A stretch of DNA of 9,640 nucleotides from assembly GCA_937863205.1 (NCBI GenBank), contig CALMGA010000225.1:1-9640 (forward strand), written 5' to 3'. Position 1 is the first letter of the stretch, and each line of letters starts with the position of its first letter. Below, piece after piece: positions 1 through 7,247 of this stretch. This stretch comes from an uncultured Beijerinckiaceae bacterium (lineage in GTDB: Bacteria; Pseudomonadota; Alphaproteobacteria; Rhizobiales; Beijerinckiaceae). The notes under the pieces are model-generated. The model ran no database searches. It was not told the DNA's origin and saw nothing but the letters and a program-made list of their open reading frames with translations. Both the position numbers and the translations under genes were made by a program.

Positions 1-185
1 CACGCGAAACCGACAGTCCAGGCCGGAAGCTGCCCCTTTTTCAGCGACCTGCTAGGTGCAAATACGTAGTGGTGTGGCGCTTCCTCCGCGGCAGGTGGCA
101 GCACCCGATGCTCTGATCGAATGGGCTCCTTTCCTTAGTCGCCCTTCACCCCTCCGTTCGCTACATTGTGACACGAGCGGGGTGA
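1..185. other. Leading segment without an assignable gene
   Basis: No frame reads across this stretch into the open frame that starts at 186. The + frame that continues downstream has stops at 114-116 and 183-185. Another + frame opens with GTG at 56 and is readable to about 190 before turning arginine-rich. It could be the upstream part of the same gene separated by a frameshift near 185-200, but nothing recognisable supports that. Confidence 0.3.
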
Positions 186-959
186 CGCAACATCATTGTC
201 GACGCGACAGTCGGCGAAGACTGGGCGTCCAACATAGGCGATGCGCAGACACTGCTCAGCGTAGCCTACGGGCTAACGGCGGCGCGGCCGACGATCCGGG
301 CATTGATCGCGCGCAACGAGCCACGAATTGTCAGTTTGTCGGCGCGACTCGCGGCTATGGCGCCGGACACTGCGCGCCGACTCGTGGCGGCGGGAAAGCG
401 TGTGGCGATCTGCCGATTCGGGCATGTCGACTGGATGCTCTGCACGCTGGTGCTCTGCAATTTTGCGGTGCGAGAGCCTGAGCTGGTCCCAGCGCTGCTC
501 GAGCCGCACCATGCCGGTTTGGCAACCGCCCTGTCGCAGCCAAGCCCGACCTTCTACAACGAGGCCCTGCTCTTCCTTCAACTGCTCGCGCAAGTCGCGC
601 CAGAAGGCCTGGAACGTGTGCTCGACCAAATCGGCTTGGAGAGCGCAGCACGAGGCTGGCGCAACGCGCTCGCGAGGCGCGAGAACAACCGAGTGCGAGG
701 CGCAAAGGCGCAGGCGAGGCAGGTCGCGGCCCTCCTCATCCATCACGCGCTCAAACGCGACGACGCGGTCGGTGACTTCGCGCGAGCGCTTCGGCACGAA
801 TTCCCAAGATACTCGGTGCCGCGAGCAAAGACCCTCGAGGTGTTCGCTCCCCTCGAACTGCTTGAGGCCGTTGCATGTGCCGCCGATAGAGATGGACAGC
901 TCGTCTCCGGCGCTGTTGATGAGGGAGGATCACCAAGCACGCCACATCCGTTCAAGTGA
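186..959 (+). pseudogene. 3' part of an Ala/Leu-rich helical-repeat protein, 5' end missing or frame-broken
   Basis: This frame is open from just after a TGA at 183-185 to a TGA at 957-959. The first conventional start inside it is TTG at 303, and the first ATG is at 357. The reading upstream of 303 (RNIIVDATVGEDWASNIGDA, then TLLSVAYGL) already looks like protein, so the true beginning probably lies further upstream in another frame or was lost. The product is strongly helical, with Ala/Leu-rich segments such as LLAQVAPEGLERVLDQIGL that recall the C-terminal helical repeats of large STAND-type NTPases. That family resemblance is a weak inference and no NTPase motif is present. It converges on the MobV-like gene with only 37 bp between stop codons and no obvious terminator. 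An intact shorter protein from TTG 303 (218 aa) is the alternative. Confidence 0.45.
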
Positions 960-996
960 TAATAGTCGCTAATCTCCGACGCTCATCATCCCACGT

Positions 997-3072
997 TCAT
1001 CGCTCCGGGCCTGACCTCGCCTTCGATCCAAGCTCCGCGACGAGCCCATCCAGAGCGGAAGCGATGCGCGGACCGAGGTGACGTAGCGCAGGAAGCTGGG
1101 CGTGTTCCGCAAGGATTGCAGCCCACTTGCGAATGCGTCGAAGCCTCTTGAGCTCGGGCTCGAAGTTGCTCAGCAGGCTCTCGTGAGCAGCCTTAACCTT
1201 CCTAGCCGCTTCCTCCTGCTCCTTCGCCGCAGCGATTGCCGCCTCAGCTTCCACCAACCGCGCATTAGCCAAGGTCTCGCGCTCTTGAGCGTTACTCGTT
1301 AATCGCTCAACGCGCGTCTTGATGGCTTTGCCGACCTGCTTCAGGAAATCAAACGCGGGGACCAGTTCGGGGCGCTCCGCAAGGTCGGCAGCCTTCCGGA
1401 TACTGCCATCGGCGAAGCCGCGCAGCCCGGCCTCGAGCGCACCGACCCTTGCCTCGTGCTCGCCCTCACGTGCGACGACAAGCCGTTCCAAGTCGGCAAT
1501 CTTCGCCTCGCAATCAAGCAAGCCGGCCTGCTCGGCTGCCAATCTCGCCCGCGTGCTCGCAACTCTCTTACGTTCGACGGCCAGTTCCTCACGCTCGGCC
1601 GAGACGGCGGCGAACGCCTGATCAGCGGCAGCTCGGGCCGATCGGGCGCTCTCCGCATTCGCAGCCGCCGCCGCCTCGCGCCGTTGCGCTACAGCATTCG
1701 CCTCCTCCAGTCCGCGTTCTCGCTCGCGCAGCGCCTTCCGTCGTTCCGCCTCCGCAGCGGCGATTGCGTGGGCAGCGAGGGCCATATCTGCCTCACGCAG
1801 ATCCAGTTCCGCCGCGCGTTGCTGTAGGCGCTCCGCTTCACGATGCGCGCGATCTTGTTCTTTCCGGTTGCGGGCATTGTCATCTGCGATGCGGCTCGAT
1901 GAGGCAGCGAGTTCCTCGCGCCTGCGCTCGTCGGCATCTCTCGCCTGGACCGCTTCCACCTCGCGCTTACGCAACTCCCTCGTCGTAACCTCGACAGCCC
2001 GGGCGGTCTCCGCGACGCTCGCCTTTTCAGTCGCGACCTCGCGTTCAGCCTCGTGCAGGGCTTCTCGCGCGCGCGCCTGCTGTTGCACGACCGCAGCGAG
2101 CCCTGCCTCGCGACTATCGAGCATGCGCTTCGTTTGCTCGATCGCGGCAACCGCCTGCTGAAGCTCAACCGTCCGCTCGTTCAGAGCTGCTGAAGCGGCA
2201 GCTAGCCGGAGGTCGTCACGCGCAAGCCGATCTCCATCTTCCGCAAGGCGCTGTCGCTCAGCTTGGATTTGCTCCTCCCGCCTCTGCTGGTCATCATCAC
2301 GCTGCGCAATCAGAGCTAGAGTGTTTAGGATCGTTGCACGCTGGCCATCCCGCTCAGCATGCCAAGCCTTCTCCGCAGCGATTGATTGCCGGTACTCGGC
2401 GACAGTGAGATGCCAACGGCCAGTGACGGCCTTCGGCTCGCCACGCACGATGCGGTCGTCGAGCGAGCTGGCCGCGTGGTGGGCCCAGAGCGTCTGCAAA
2501 GCGGAAAAGCTTTTGCCGCCGCCAACCGCCTTCTGCAAGCGCAGGAGGGCATCCTTAACGCTGACCTCGGCGACATCCACCCCTCGAGAGCCGTCCTTAC
2601 GCGGACGGCCGCGTCGCATATGAACAGGCGCGACGAAGCAATCGACCACGCCCGCGCCGCGCTCATCGAGATCCATGCGCATCGCGTACAGGCCGCCGAA
2701 ATGTGTTTCGGCAAAAACCTTCGCTTGCTCGAACAACTTGAGGACGCGCGTGTTGCCGGAGCCGTCGTGGACACCGCCGGTCTCTGCCAGCCAGTCGGAC
2801 GAAATGCCGAGCAGGAGATGCGCCGTCAGCGCAGCGCCTTTCCTGGTGCGAGCACCGGAGTCGTGCAGGTACGAACGAAGATCATTGACGTACTCGCAGG
2901 TCGCGCTTCCATAGCGCGACCAGAAAAGCGACAGAGCGGGATCGGCTCCGGGGCGCACGGCAGCGGTGGGTGACTCGCGTCGGCCATGCGCTTCCTGTTG
3001 ACGCAAATATGGTTCGTCCATAGCTCGATGAAGTCGAGCGAAGGCAAAGATGGTCTTCGTGCCACCGTTCAT
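997..3072 (-). CDS. MobV/Pre-like plasmid recombination protein with long coiled coil; catalytic histidines replaced
   Basis: The 691-residue protein starts KTIFAFARLHRAM, as MobV/Pre (Mob_Pre) relaxases do after the initiator. It keeps a motif-I-like AHGRRE (residues 28-33) and a GADP that matches the usual NADP. The motif expected to read HxDExTPHxH appears at about 132-145 as RMDLDERGAGVVD: the acidic pair D136-E137 is kept, but the metal-binding histidines are gone (the first at the position of D134, the others at G141 and V143). A basic RRGRPRKDG follows at 153-161. From about 225 to 560 the sequence is an almost unbroken Glu/Ala/Arg coiled coil, then a second shorter coil and a globular tail (about 660-691). 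ATG 3072 fits the family's N-terminus, although no clear Shine-Dalgarno precedes it. It lies downstream of parA and the DUF3102-like gene on the same strand. It is likely DNA-binding or structural rather than a working nickase; that is inference. Confidence 0.75.
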   Translation of the reverse strand: MNGGTKTIFAFARLHRAMDEPYLRQQEAHGRRESPTAAVRPGADPALSLFWSRYGSATCEYVNDLRSYLHDSGARTRKGAALTAHLLLGISSDWLAETGGVHDGSGNTRVLKLFEQAKVFAETHFGGLYAMRMDLDERGAGVVDCFVAPVHMRRGRPRKDGSRGVDVAEVSVKDALLRLQKAVGGGKSFSALQTLWAHHAASSLDDRIVRGEPKAVTGRWHLTVAEYRQSIAAEKAWHAERDGQRATILNTLALIAQRDDDQQRREEQIQAERQRLAEDGDRLARDDLRLAAASAALNERTVELQQAVAAIEQTKRMLDSREAGLAAVVQQQARAREALHEAEREVATEKASVAETARAVEVTTRELRKREVEAVQARDADERRREELAASSSRIADDNARNRKEQDRAHREAERLQQRAAELDLREADMALAAHAIAAAEAERRKALRERERGLEEANAVAQRREAAAAANAESARSARAAADQAFAAVSAEREELAVERKRVASTRARLAAEQAGLLDCEAKIADLERLVVAREGEHEARVGALEAGLRGFADGSIRKAADLAERPELVPAFDFLKQVGKAIKTRVERLTSNAQERETLANARLVEAEAAIAAAKEQEEAARKVKAAHESLLSNFEPELKRLRRIRKWAAILAEHAQLPALRHLGPRIASALDGLVAELGSKARSGPER

Positions 3073-3096
3073 AGCATTACCATGGAGTCTGCAGAT

Positions 3097-3116
3097 TTTC
3101 CGAATGTATTCGGAAA
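3097..3116. promoter_or_regulatory. Perfect inverted repeat upstream of the MobV-like gene, candidate operator
   Basis: The arms TTTCCGAAT and ATTCGGAAA are perfect inverted repeats separated by GT. The site lies 25-44 bp upstream of the start codon at 3072, where a repressor or autoregulator would be expected to bind. No convincing -35/-10 pair was seen around it, so the promoter position is not assigned. Confidence 0.5.
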
Positions 3117-3124
3117 CTCACTAC

Positions 3125-3155
3125 CGGTTATCCTACGGACCGCTCCGCTTAACCG
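3125..3155. repeat. Nested inverted repeat (cruciform/hairpin)
   Basis: The outer arms CGGTTA (3125-3130) and TAACCG (3150-3155) enclose an inner stem CGGA/TCCG (3136-3139 and 3144-3147) with a CCGC loop. It is one of a run of hairpins between the DUF3102-like gene and the MobV-like gene. It may be part of an origin-of-transfer-like or leader structure. Confidence 0.4.
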
Positions 3156-3189
3156 TGTGAGCCCTGCGGGGCATCAACACTGGCTATGC

Positions 3190-3225
3190 GAGCGCAAATA
3201 GCGCTTCGCCGAAGGCTATTTGCTC
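3190..3225. repeat. Long near-perfect hairpin, candidate oriT-type or leader structure
   Basis: The arms GCAAATAGC (3194-3202) and GCTATTTGC (3215-3223) are perfect inverted repeats. They continue inward through CTTC/GAAG (3204-3207 and 3211-3214) around a GCC loop, with a single bulged G at 3203. It sits about 120-150 bp upstream of the MobV-like start, the side on which MobV plasmids usually carry oriT. No T-run follows on either strand, so a simple terminator is less likely. Confidence 0.5.
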
Positions 3226-3300
3226 ACTAAAATCGATTATGTAGAACTCGGGTCGAGATTCATCGATGTGACTAATTTATCGGCGCGGAAGCAAACACGC

Positions 3301-3336
3301 GGGCTGGTCGGCGCCGAATACTCGCCGTGCCAGCCC
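3301..3336 (-). terminator. GC-rich hairpin after the DUF3102-like gene, terminator-like
   Basis: The arms GGGCTGG (3301-3307) and CCAGCCC (3330-3336) enclose a second stem CGGCG/CGCCG (3309-3313 and 3323-3327). On the minus strand the hairpin begins 27 bases after the stop codon of the DUF3102-like gene. Only a weak T-rich stretch (GTGTTTGCTT) follows, so it may be a partial terminator or attenuator that separates the first two genes from the MobV-like gene. Confidence 0.45.
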
Positions 3337-3363
3337 TGCCTAGTGCTTCTGGTTAGCGGGCAA

Positions 3364-4326
3364 TCACTCGCCGACGCTCGCCTTCAGCACAAGTTGTACA
3401 TCGGCAAAGGTGGTCGTATGCCAAAGCTCGACGAGTTCGACGATGACCTGATCCTCATCGACGTACTCGCGAAGGCGAGCAATAAGCTCGATGGCTGCTG
3501 TCCGCGCGCTTGCGGCGCGCGTCATCTCGTTGATCGCGGCAGCCCGGTTGATGTTGTCGCCAATCTCATTGACATGCGGCTTCGCCGAATCAACATAGGC
3601 TCTGTCCGCGGTATCGGTCGAAGCATCGACCTGCCCCGACGTGGCGATCGAGTCGACAGCATCTTCACCGAAGTTCTCGGTCATGGCAGCTGCATTGATT
3701 GAGACACTCTCGTCATCCTGCCGACTGGACGCGGCGGAGCGAGCGACCACCTCTTCCTGGCCCGCTTTCTCGAGTTGCCGGGTCTTGTGCGCTCTCTTCA
3801 TGGCTTCCACCTCGTCGAAGGATGGAATATCGGCGGTTTCGATCTTACGCACGATTTCCGCTTGTACCTCAGCCGGAGCGTGCGTGCCCGCATACAGCGC
3901 TTTAAGCTCCAATTGTCCAACCGTTGGACATTTTCTATACCATTCAGTGGCGCTCATGATGTTATGAATGGAGGACTTTGACATGGCGAACGTGCTATCG
4001 CGCCATTTGCCCCAAGTCCCGGGGTAGTGCTGACGAAGCAGATCCCTAGCCTGCAATAATTCCTCACCGACATCAAATACGAATCTCTTGGTCTTCTTGT
4101 AAATTCGTGCGTGATGCCCCTGCAAAGTGATGCGGTGCTTCGGGTCAAATTGTGAGTAGTCGAAGGGCGCCGCAGGTTTTACGACGACATCGAGGAGGAA
4201 GTCTTGGGGAGGGATGATCTCCTGCGCGGGGGTGGTCTCGGCCGTCACGCTCACTGGCTCCGGGCGCGCCCCCTCAGCAAGCGCATCTTCCAGATCGGCC
4301 ATCGCGAAGTCTTTCCGGCTCGCCAT
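3364..4326 (-). CDS. DUF3102-like protein, putative ParA partner
   Basis: This is a 320-residue protein. Residues 70-180 resemble the DUF3102-type domain: a helix reading VGEELLQARDLLRQHYPGTW, then a stretch GKWRDSTFAMSKSSIHNIMSA that looks like a helix-turn-helix, then an ALYAG...APAEVQAEIVRKIE segment and an acidic helix up to SFDEVEAMKRAH. The N-terminal 55 residues are low in complexity and rich in Pro/Glu, and the C-terminal 130 are Ala/Asp-rich and probably partly disordered. ATG 4326 shares its A with the TGA stop of the upstream parA (TGATG). An AAGGA ribosome site lies 7 bases before it inside parA, so translational coupling is likely. A second start at M9 (MADLEDALAEG) is possible. 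By position it could be the DNA-binding adaptor of the ParA ATPase; the domain match is a recollection and the role is inference. Confidence 0.7.
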   Translation of the reverse strand: MASRKDFAMADLEDALAEGARPEPVSVTAETTPAQEIIPPQDFLLDVVVKPAAPFDYSQFDPKHRITLQGHHARIYKKTKRFVFDVGEELLQARDLLRQHYPGTWGKWRDSTFAMSKSSIHNIMSATEWYRKCPTVGQLELKALYAGTHAPAEVQAEIVRKIETADIPSFDEVEAMKRAHKTRQLEKAGQEEVVARSAASSRQDDESVSINAAAMTENFGEDAVDSIATSGQVDASTDTADRAYVDSAKPHVNEIGDNINRAAAINEMTRAASARTAAIELIARLREYVDEDQVIVELVELWHTTTFADVQLVLKASVGE

Positions 4327-4952
4327 CAGTGTTTCCTTTCCGACAATCCGATGATTTCAGCAATTGATCGCCACAATCCCCGGATCTCATCCGCCGCCGG
4401 ACCATTGCGCTGTTCTTCGATGACACCGCGACCAGCGGCGATTGCATCTTGGTAGACAAGTCTATGACCCATGACCGGCCCCACCCGGCCGCCCCACCGA
4501 TCGAGCAGAAGCTGCGTTTTGCTGACTCGCGTCTCGCCCGGTGGGCACTTGATCATCACCCATTTGAAAGTCCTGCCGTGAGCTTTGAGCGCACGCGCCG
4601 TCGGTAGCGACTCCTCCACGTCCAGCCGGGAGGTAGACGTGGGGATCAGTGTCAGGTCGGGTAAGGCGAGTAACCGCTCGATCTCAGAGTCGAACCTGCC
4701 GGGCGTATCTAGGAAGTACAGGTCGTAGTCGGGGTTGGCTTTGACGGTGCTCATGACCTCATCTGGTGCGCAAACGATAACGATGGGAGGTAGCTTCTTG
4801 CGTCGGCAGAACCATTTCCACGCTGACGATTGCGGATCGGCGTCGATGATGAGAACGCGGTAGCCGCATTGAGATACGTAGTCGGCAAGGCAAATGATCA
4901 GAGTGGTTTTCGCGGCGCCACCCTTCTGGGTAGCTGCAGCAATTATTGTCAT
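4326..4952 (-). CDS. parA: ParA-family partition ATPase (short form)
   Basis: The 208-residue protein has the deviant Walker A KGGAAKTT (K10 signature lysine, K15 catalytic lysine), a Walker A' LIIDADPQSSA (D37, D39) and a Walker B YDLYFLDTPG (D82). The third glycine of the usual KGGxGKT is alanine here (A14). It has no N-terminal helix-turn-helix, so it belongs with the short ParA/Soj/ParF-like proteins that bind DNA non-specifically and move plasmids or protein cargo over the nucleoid. GAGGT lies close before ATG 4952. It is the first gene of the minus-strand cluster and is coupled to the DUF3102-like gene by a one-base stop/start overlap. No ParB with a recognisable ParB/Srx domain lies nearby, so the partner may be the DUF3102-like protein. 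Confidence 0.9.
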   Translation of the reverse strand: MTIIAAATQKGGAAKTTLIICLADYVSQCGYRVLIIDADPQSSAWKWFCRRKKLPPIVIVCAPDEVMSTVKANPDYDLYFLDTPGRFDSEIERLLALPDLTLIPTSTSRLDVEESLPTARALKAHGRTFKWVMIKCPPGETRVSKTQLLLDRWGGRVGPVMGHRLVYQDAIAAGRGVIEEQRNGPAADEIRGLWRSIAEIIGLSERKH

Positions 4953-4993
4953 GTTACCTCACGTGCGCGCAGCGTCTGGCGACGTCGAGCGTG

Positions 4994-5005
4994 GTCTAGG
5001 TAGAC
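4994..5005. promoter_or_regulatory. Short palindrome upstream of parA
   Basis: GTCTA-GG-TAGAC is a 5-bp inverted repeat with a 2-bp spacer, 42-53 bp upstream of the parA start. It could be an operator for parA, since ParA-type operons are often autoregulated. The site is short enough to arise by chance. Confidence 0.25.
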
Positions 5006-5101
5006 TGTGCCGATCGCGACCGCAGGCGGTATCCCAAGCGAGGCTTCTGCTCGAAGGGCTAGAACACTGGGTCAAGGATGGGCGGTATGAAGCATTTAGG
5101 C

Positions 5102-5113
5102 AGGCAATTGCCT
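5102..5113. repeat. 12-bp perfect palindrome
   Basis: AGGCAATTGCCT is a perfect palindrome without a spacer, next to an A-rich run at 5116-5121. It could be a protein-binding site (centromere-like or operator) in the parA upstream region. The function is unknown. Confidence 0.3.
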
Positions 5114-5309
5114 AGCAAAAATTTGGTCGCAATACATCATTGCTAGATCCAATGAGTTTGCCGATTCCATGGGACAGTTCTGGAGAAGCGACCCACAGTG
5201 GACAGGACGCACTGATGCTGTCGTCCGACTGTCCTGCTTGCCGCCAACATACTCGAACGCAAGCTGTGCATCGATGAAGCGGCGTGGAACTGGACACCTT
5301 GCTTTCCGT

Positions 5310-5325
5310 TACGATAATGATCGTA
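5310..5325. promoter_or_regulatory. Inverted repeat before the 297-aa gene, candidate operator
   Basis: TACGAT and ATCGTA flank AATG. The repeat ends 27 bp before ATG 5353, and a TTGCTT (5299-5304) lies just upstream as a possible -35. A repressor bound here would overlap the likely promoter. The -10 is not clear. Confidence 0.35.
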
Positions 5326-5352
5326 TTACCTAATTCGCTGACGGGTGAGAGC

Positions 5353-6246
5353 ATGGGCAGGAAGAATATTTATGGTCATTCGAAGCTGCGGCTGCGCGAA
5401 GGTCGGGACTTCGAGTATATCCTGAAATTACCAGTCGACGTGCTGCAGGTTATCACCGGCAGGCTCTACGCTCCGTGGTGCGGCAGGTGCTATGACGTCA
5501 AAGGTATCGAGACCATTGTGATCGATTTAGACACAATTAATCTCGGCATCGCAGTCAACCGCTTCAATCAGATTGATCCTCTCGCAAAAGGCTTGGTCAA
5601 GAAGGCGAGAGACCTGCTTGATGGGGCAACAACCGCTCCGGATTATAGACTCATGCTCGATGAACAGACGAAGAGCATGTCTCAACAGCGCGCGAGCGAT
5701 GTTCTTGTGGCAGATAAGGCCCTGAGCGACGCGGGGTTACTGCCGCCCTTGGCAGAACTGATTGCAAAGCTGCACGAACAGGCCGGTATGCCTATTGTTA
5801 AGCTCAAGGCGGGTCAGGATGCGCAGGATCTGGAACGACGGGAACTAGAAATTTGCATCGAAGCGCCTCGAAGGAAGAAGTGGTGCCCGCCAGTCGTGTA
5901 CTACGATCGTCCGGAAGAGTTCGAAGAGCATGCCATCTCCAAAGGTTTGCAGTCGCGTCTCAGGACCGCCATTGATGAGAACAGAGATCTGCCCCCTGAA
6001 CTCATCAAGGAAGTGATTAAGGCAATCCAGCCTAAGACATCGAAAAATGTTGTGAAAAAGCCAAAGAGGTACGTGTATCCCAATCGCGTTGACAAGATCC
6101 TGTTTGCGACTGGCTTGACCATGGAGTCGGGCAGCGACAGGCAATGCTTAGCAGGTGAGCTTATCCAAGCGGAGATCAACGCACACAAAACCATCATCAA
6201 AAAGAGAGCTACTACCGATGTTAGGAACCTCGATAGGCCAGTGTAG
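5353..6246 (+). CDS. Hypothetical protein, 297 aa, unknown function
   Basis: I do not recognise this protein. ATG 5353 (MGRKNIYGHSKLRLREGRDF) is preferred because GGTGAG precedes it at a suitable distance. The frame can be extended to GTG 5284, but that would run through the palindromic putative promoter. The protein is soluble in appearance, with no signal peptide or membrane segment. Features are a CGRC pair (C43, C46) after APW, a central helical part (about 75-160), a PPVVYYDRPEEF segment, and a basic lysine-rich C-terminal third (PKTSKNVVKKPKRYVYPNRV and a final IIKKRATTD). The basic tail would suit nucleic-acid binding. The gene is less GC-rich than its neighbours, suggesting acquisition. 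It faces away from parA and is followed within about 35 bp by the left end of an IS5-family element. A plasmid replication or partition accessory role is possible but unsupported. Confidence 0.75.
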   Translation: MGRKNIYGHSKLRLREGRDFEYILKLPVDVLQVITGRLYAPWCGRCYDVKGIETIVIDLDTINLGIAVNRFNQIDPLAKGLVKKARDLLDGATTAPDYRLMLDEQTKSMSQQRASDVLVADKALSDAGLLPPLAELIAKLHEQAGMPIVKLKAGQDAQDLERRELEICIEAPRRKKWCPPVVYYDRPEEFEEHAISKGLQSRLRTAIDENRDLPPELIKEVIKAIQPKTSKNVVKKPKRYVYPNRVDKILFATGLTMESGSDRQCLAGELIQAEINAHKTIIKKRATTDVRNLDRPV

Positions 6247-6255
6247 CTTAGAAGC

Positions 6256-6277
6256 GACCGCTCCAAGGAGCAAGGTC
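6256..6277 (+). terminator. Terminator-like hairpin at the IS5-element boundary
   Basis: GACC-GCTCC, an AA loop and GGAGC-aa-GGTC form a 9-bp stem with a 2-base bulge, starting 9 bases after the stop of the 297-aa gene. No T-run follows; the presumed IS5 end starts at about 6281. The original T-tract may have been displaced by the insertion. Confidence 0.35.
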
Positions 6278-6354
6278 TAGCAGGCTGCTGAAAAAGGCTG
6301 TGAGTTTTGAGCAGTCCATGATTCACTCTGTCAGGATTTGCGGGAGTGCATCGG

Positions 6355-7223
6355 GTGCGCGGACAGGATAGCCGGAGCGGCTCGCTGTTCTCCTACGTGG
6401 ACCTGGAGCAGCGGGTCCGCCCGGATCATCCCCTGCGTTTGATCCGGACTTTGGTGAACGAGGCGCTGGCCTCGCTCGACGGGCGCTTTGGCGAGATGTA
6501 CTCGGAAATCGGTCGTCCTTCGATCCCACCCGAGCAGTTGTTGCGGGCGATGCTGCTGCAGGCCTTCTACTCCGTACGTTCCGAACGTCAGCTGATGGAG
6601 CGGCTGGACTTCGACCTGCTGTTCCGCTGGTTCGTCGGCCTGGGCATCGACGATCCCGTGTGGGATGCCTCGACCTTTTCCAAGAACCGCGACCGCCTGC
6701 TCGCCGGCAGCGTGGCGGCGTCGTTTCTCGGCGCCGTGCTGGCCATCCCGCGCGTCAAGCGCCTGCTGTCGCAGGATCACTTCAGCGTCGACGGCACCCT
6801 GATCCAGGCCTGGGCGTCGATGAAGAGCTTCCGGCCCAAGGACGGCACGCCGCCCGATCCGCCCGAACCGCCTGCGGGCGGGCGCAACGCCGAAGTGGAC
6901 TTCCACGGCCAGCGCCTGTCCAACGACACCCACCAGAGCACCACGGATCCGGACGCCCGGCTGTACCGCAAAGGGCGGGGCCGGGAAGCCAAGCTGTGCT
7001 TCATGGGGCACCTGCTGATGGAGAACCGCAACGGGCTGATCGTGGATGGCTGCGTGAGCCAGGCCAACGGCCAGGCCGAGCGCACCGCCGCCCTCGTGAT
7101 GATCGAGACGCGGGCCGACCGGCCAAACCGCATCACGCTTGGCGCCGACAAGGGCTACGACGCCGCGGACTTCGTGAACGAGCTGCGCTCCATGAACGTG
7201 ACGCCGCACATCGCCCGCAACAC
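6355..7223 (+). pseudogene. IS5-family transposase, N-terminal part, disrupted by transposon insertion
   Basis: GTG 6355 (MRGQDSRSGSLFSYVDLE) is the likely start: GGGAG lies 8 bases upstream and relatives begin MRG; a GTG at 6346 is the longer alternative. The N-terminal DUF772-type region (GRPSIPPEQLLRAMLLQAFYS, then RSERQLMERLDFDLLFRWFVG) is intact. The DDE domain shows the first aspartate in HFSVDGTLIQAWASMKSF and the second in LGADKGYD. The frame is interrupted after IARN-T and, read into the inserted element, ends at TAG 7252-7254 after the foreign tail ATMHLTNRR. The catalytic glutamate lies in the separated 3' part, so this copy cannot make an active enzyme. It would act in IS5 transposition by cutting and joining the element's ends. 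Confidence 0.9.
7216..7223 (+). repeat. Target site duplication, left copy
   Basis: CGCAACAC directly abuts the left terminal repeat and is repeated exactly at 9535-9542. Eight base pairs is the target duplication length known for the IS1595 family. Confidence 0.93.
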
Positions 7224-7247
7224 GGCAACTATGCACTTGACAAACAG
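7224..7247 (+). repeat. Left terminal inverted repeat of the IS1595-family transposon
   Basis: It matches the reverse complement of 9511-9534 at 21 of 24 positions (mismatches at positions 6, 16 and 19). It contains TTGACA (7237-7242), a consensus -35 box facing the transposase. The TAGAAT that follows at 7252 is too close for a standard promoter. Confidence 0.93.

Larger units (their letters stand above)
4953..5352. other. Divergent intergenic region between parA and the 297-aa gene
   Basis: About 400 bp contain no convincing gene. A + frame from ATG 4951 to TAG 5115 could encode 54 residues (ending LEHWVKDGRYEAFRQAIA). It looks protein-like but has no clear ribosome site and no known match, and it may be a remnant. 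Short palindromes lie at 4994-5005, 5102-5113 and 5310-5325. The 5116-5283 stretch shows nothing recognisable. By position the region should hold the promoters of both flanking genes and, if the ParA system acts on DNA, a partition site. Confidence 0.5.

Noticed and set aside
273..797. Minus-strand ORF (174 codons) opposite the helical-repeat remnant
   Set aside because: Composition is rich in Arg and His without domain features, while the plus-strand reading has amphipathic Ala/Leu helices.
1449..1988. Plus-strand ORFs opposite the MobV-like coiled coil
   Set aside because: The minus-strand reading gives a coherent heptad pattern over the whole stretch; the plus-strand readings are Arg/Pro-rich shadows.
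5112..5354. Minus-strand 80-codon ORF in the parA upstream region
   Set aside because: No ribosome site, no recognisable sequence, and it covers the putative promoter of the divergent gene.
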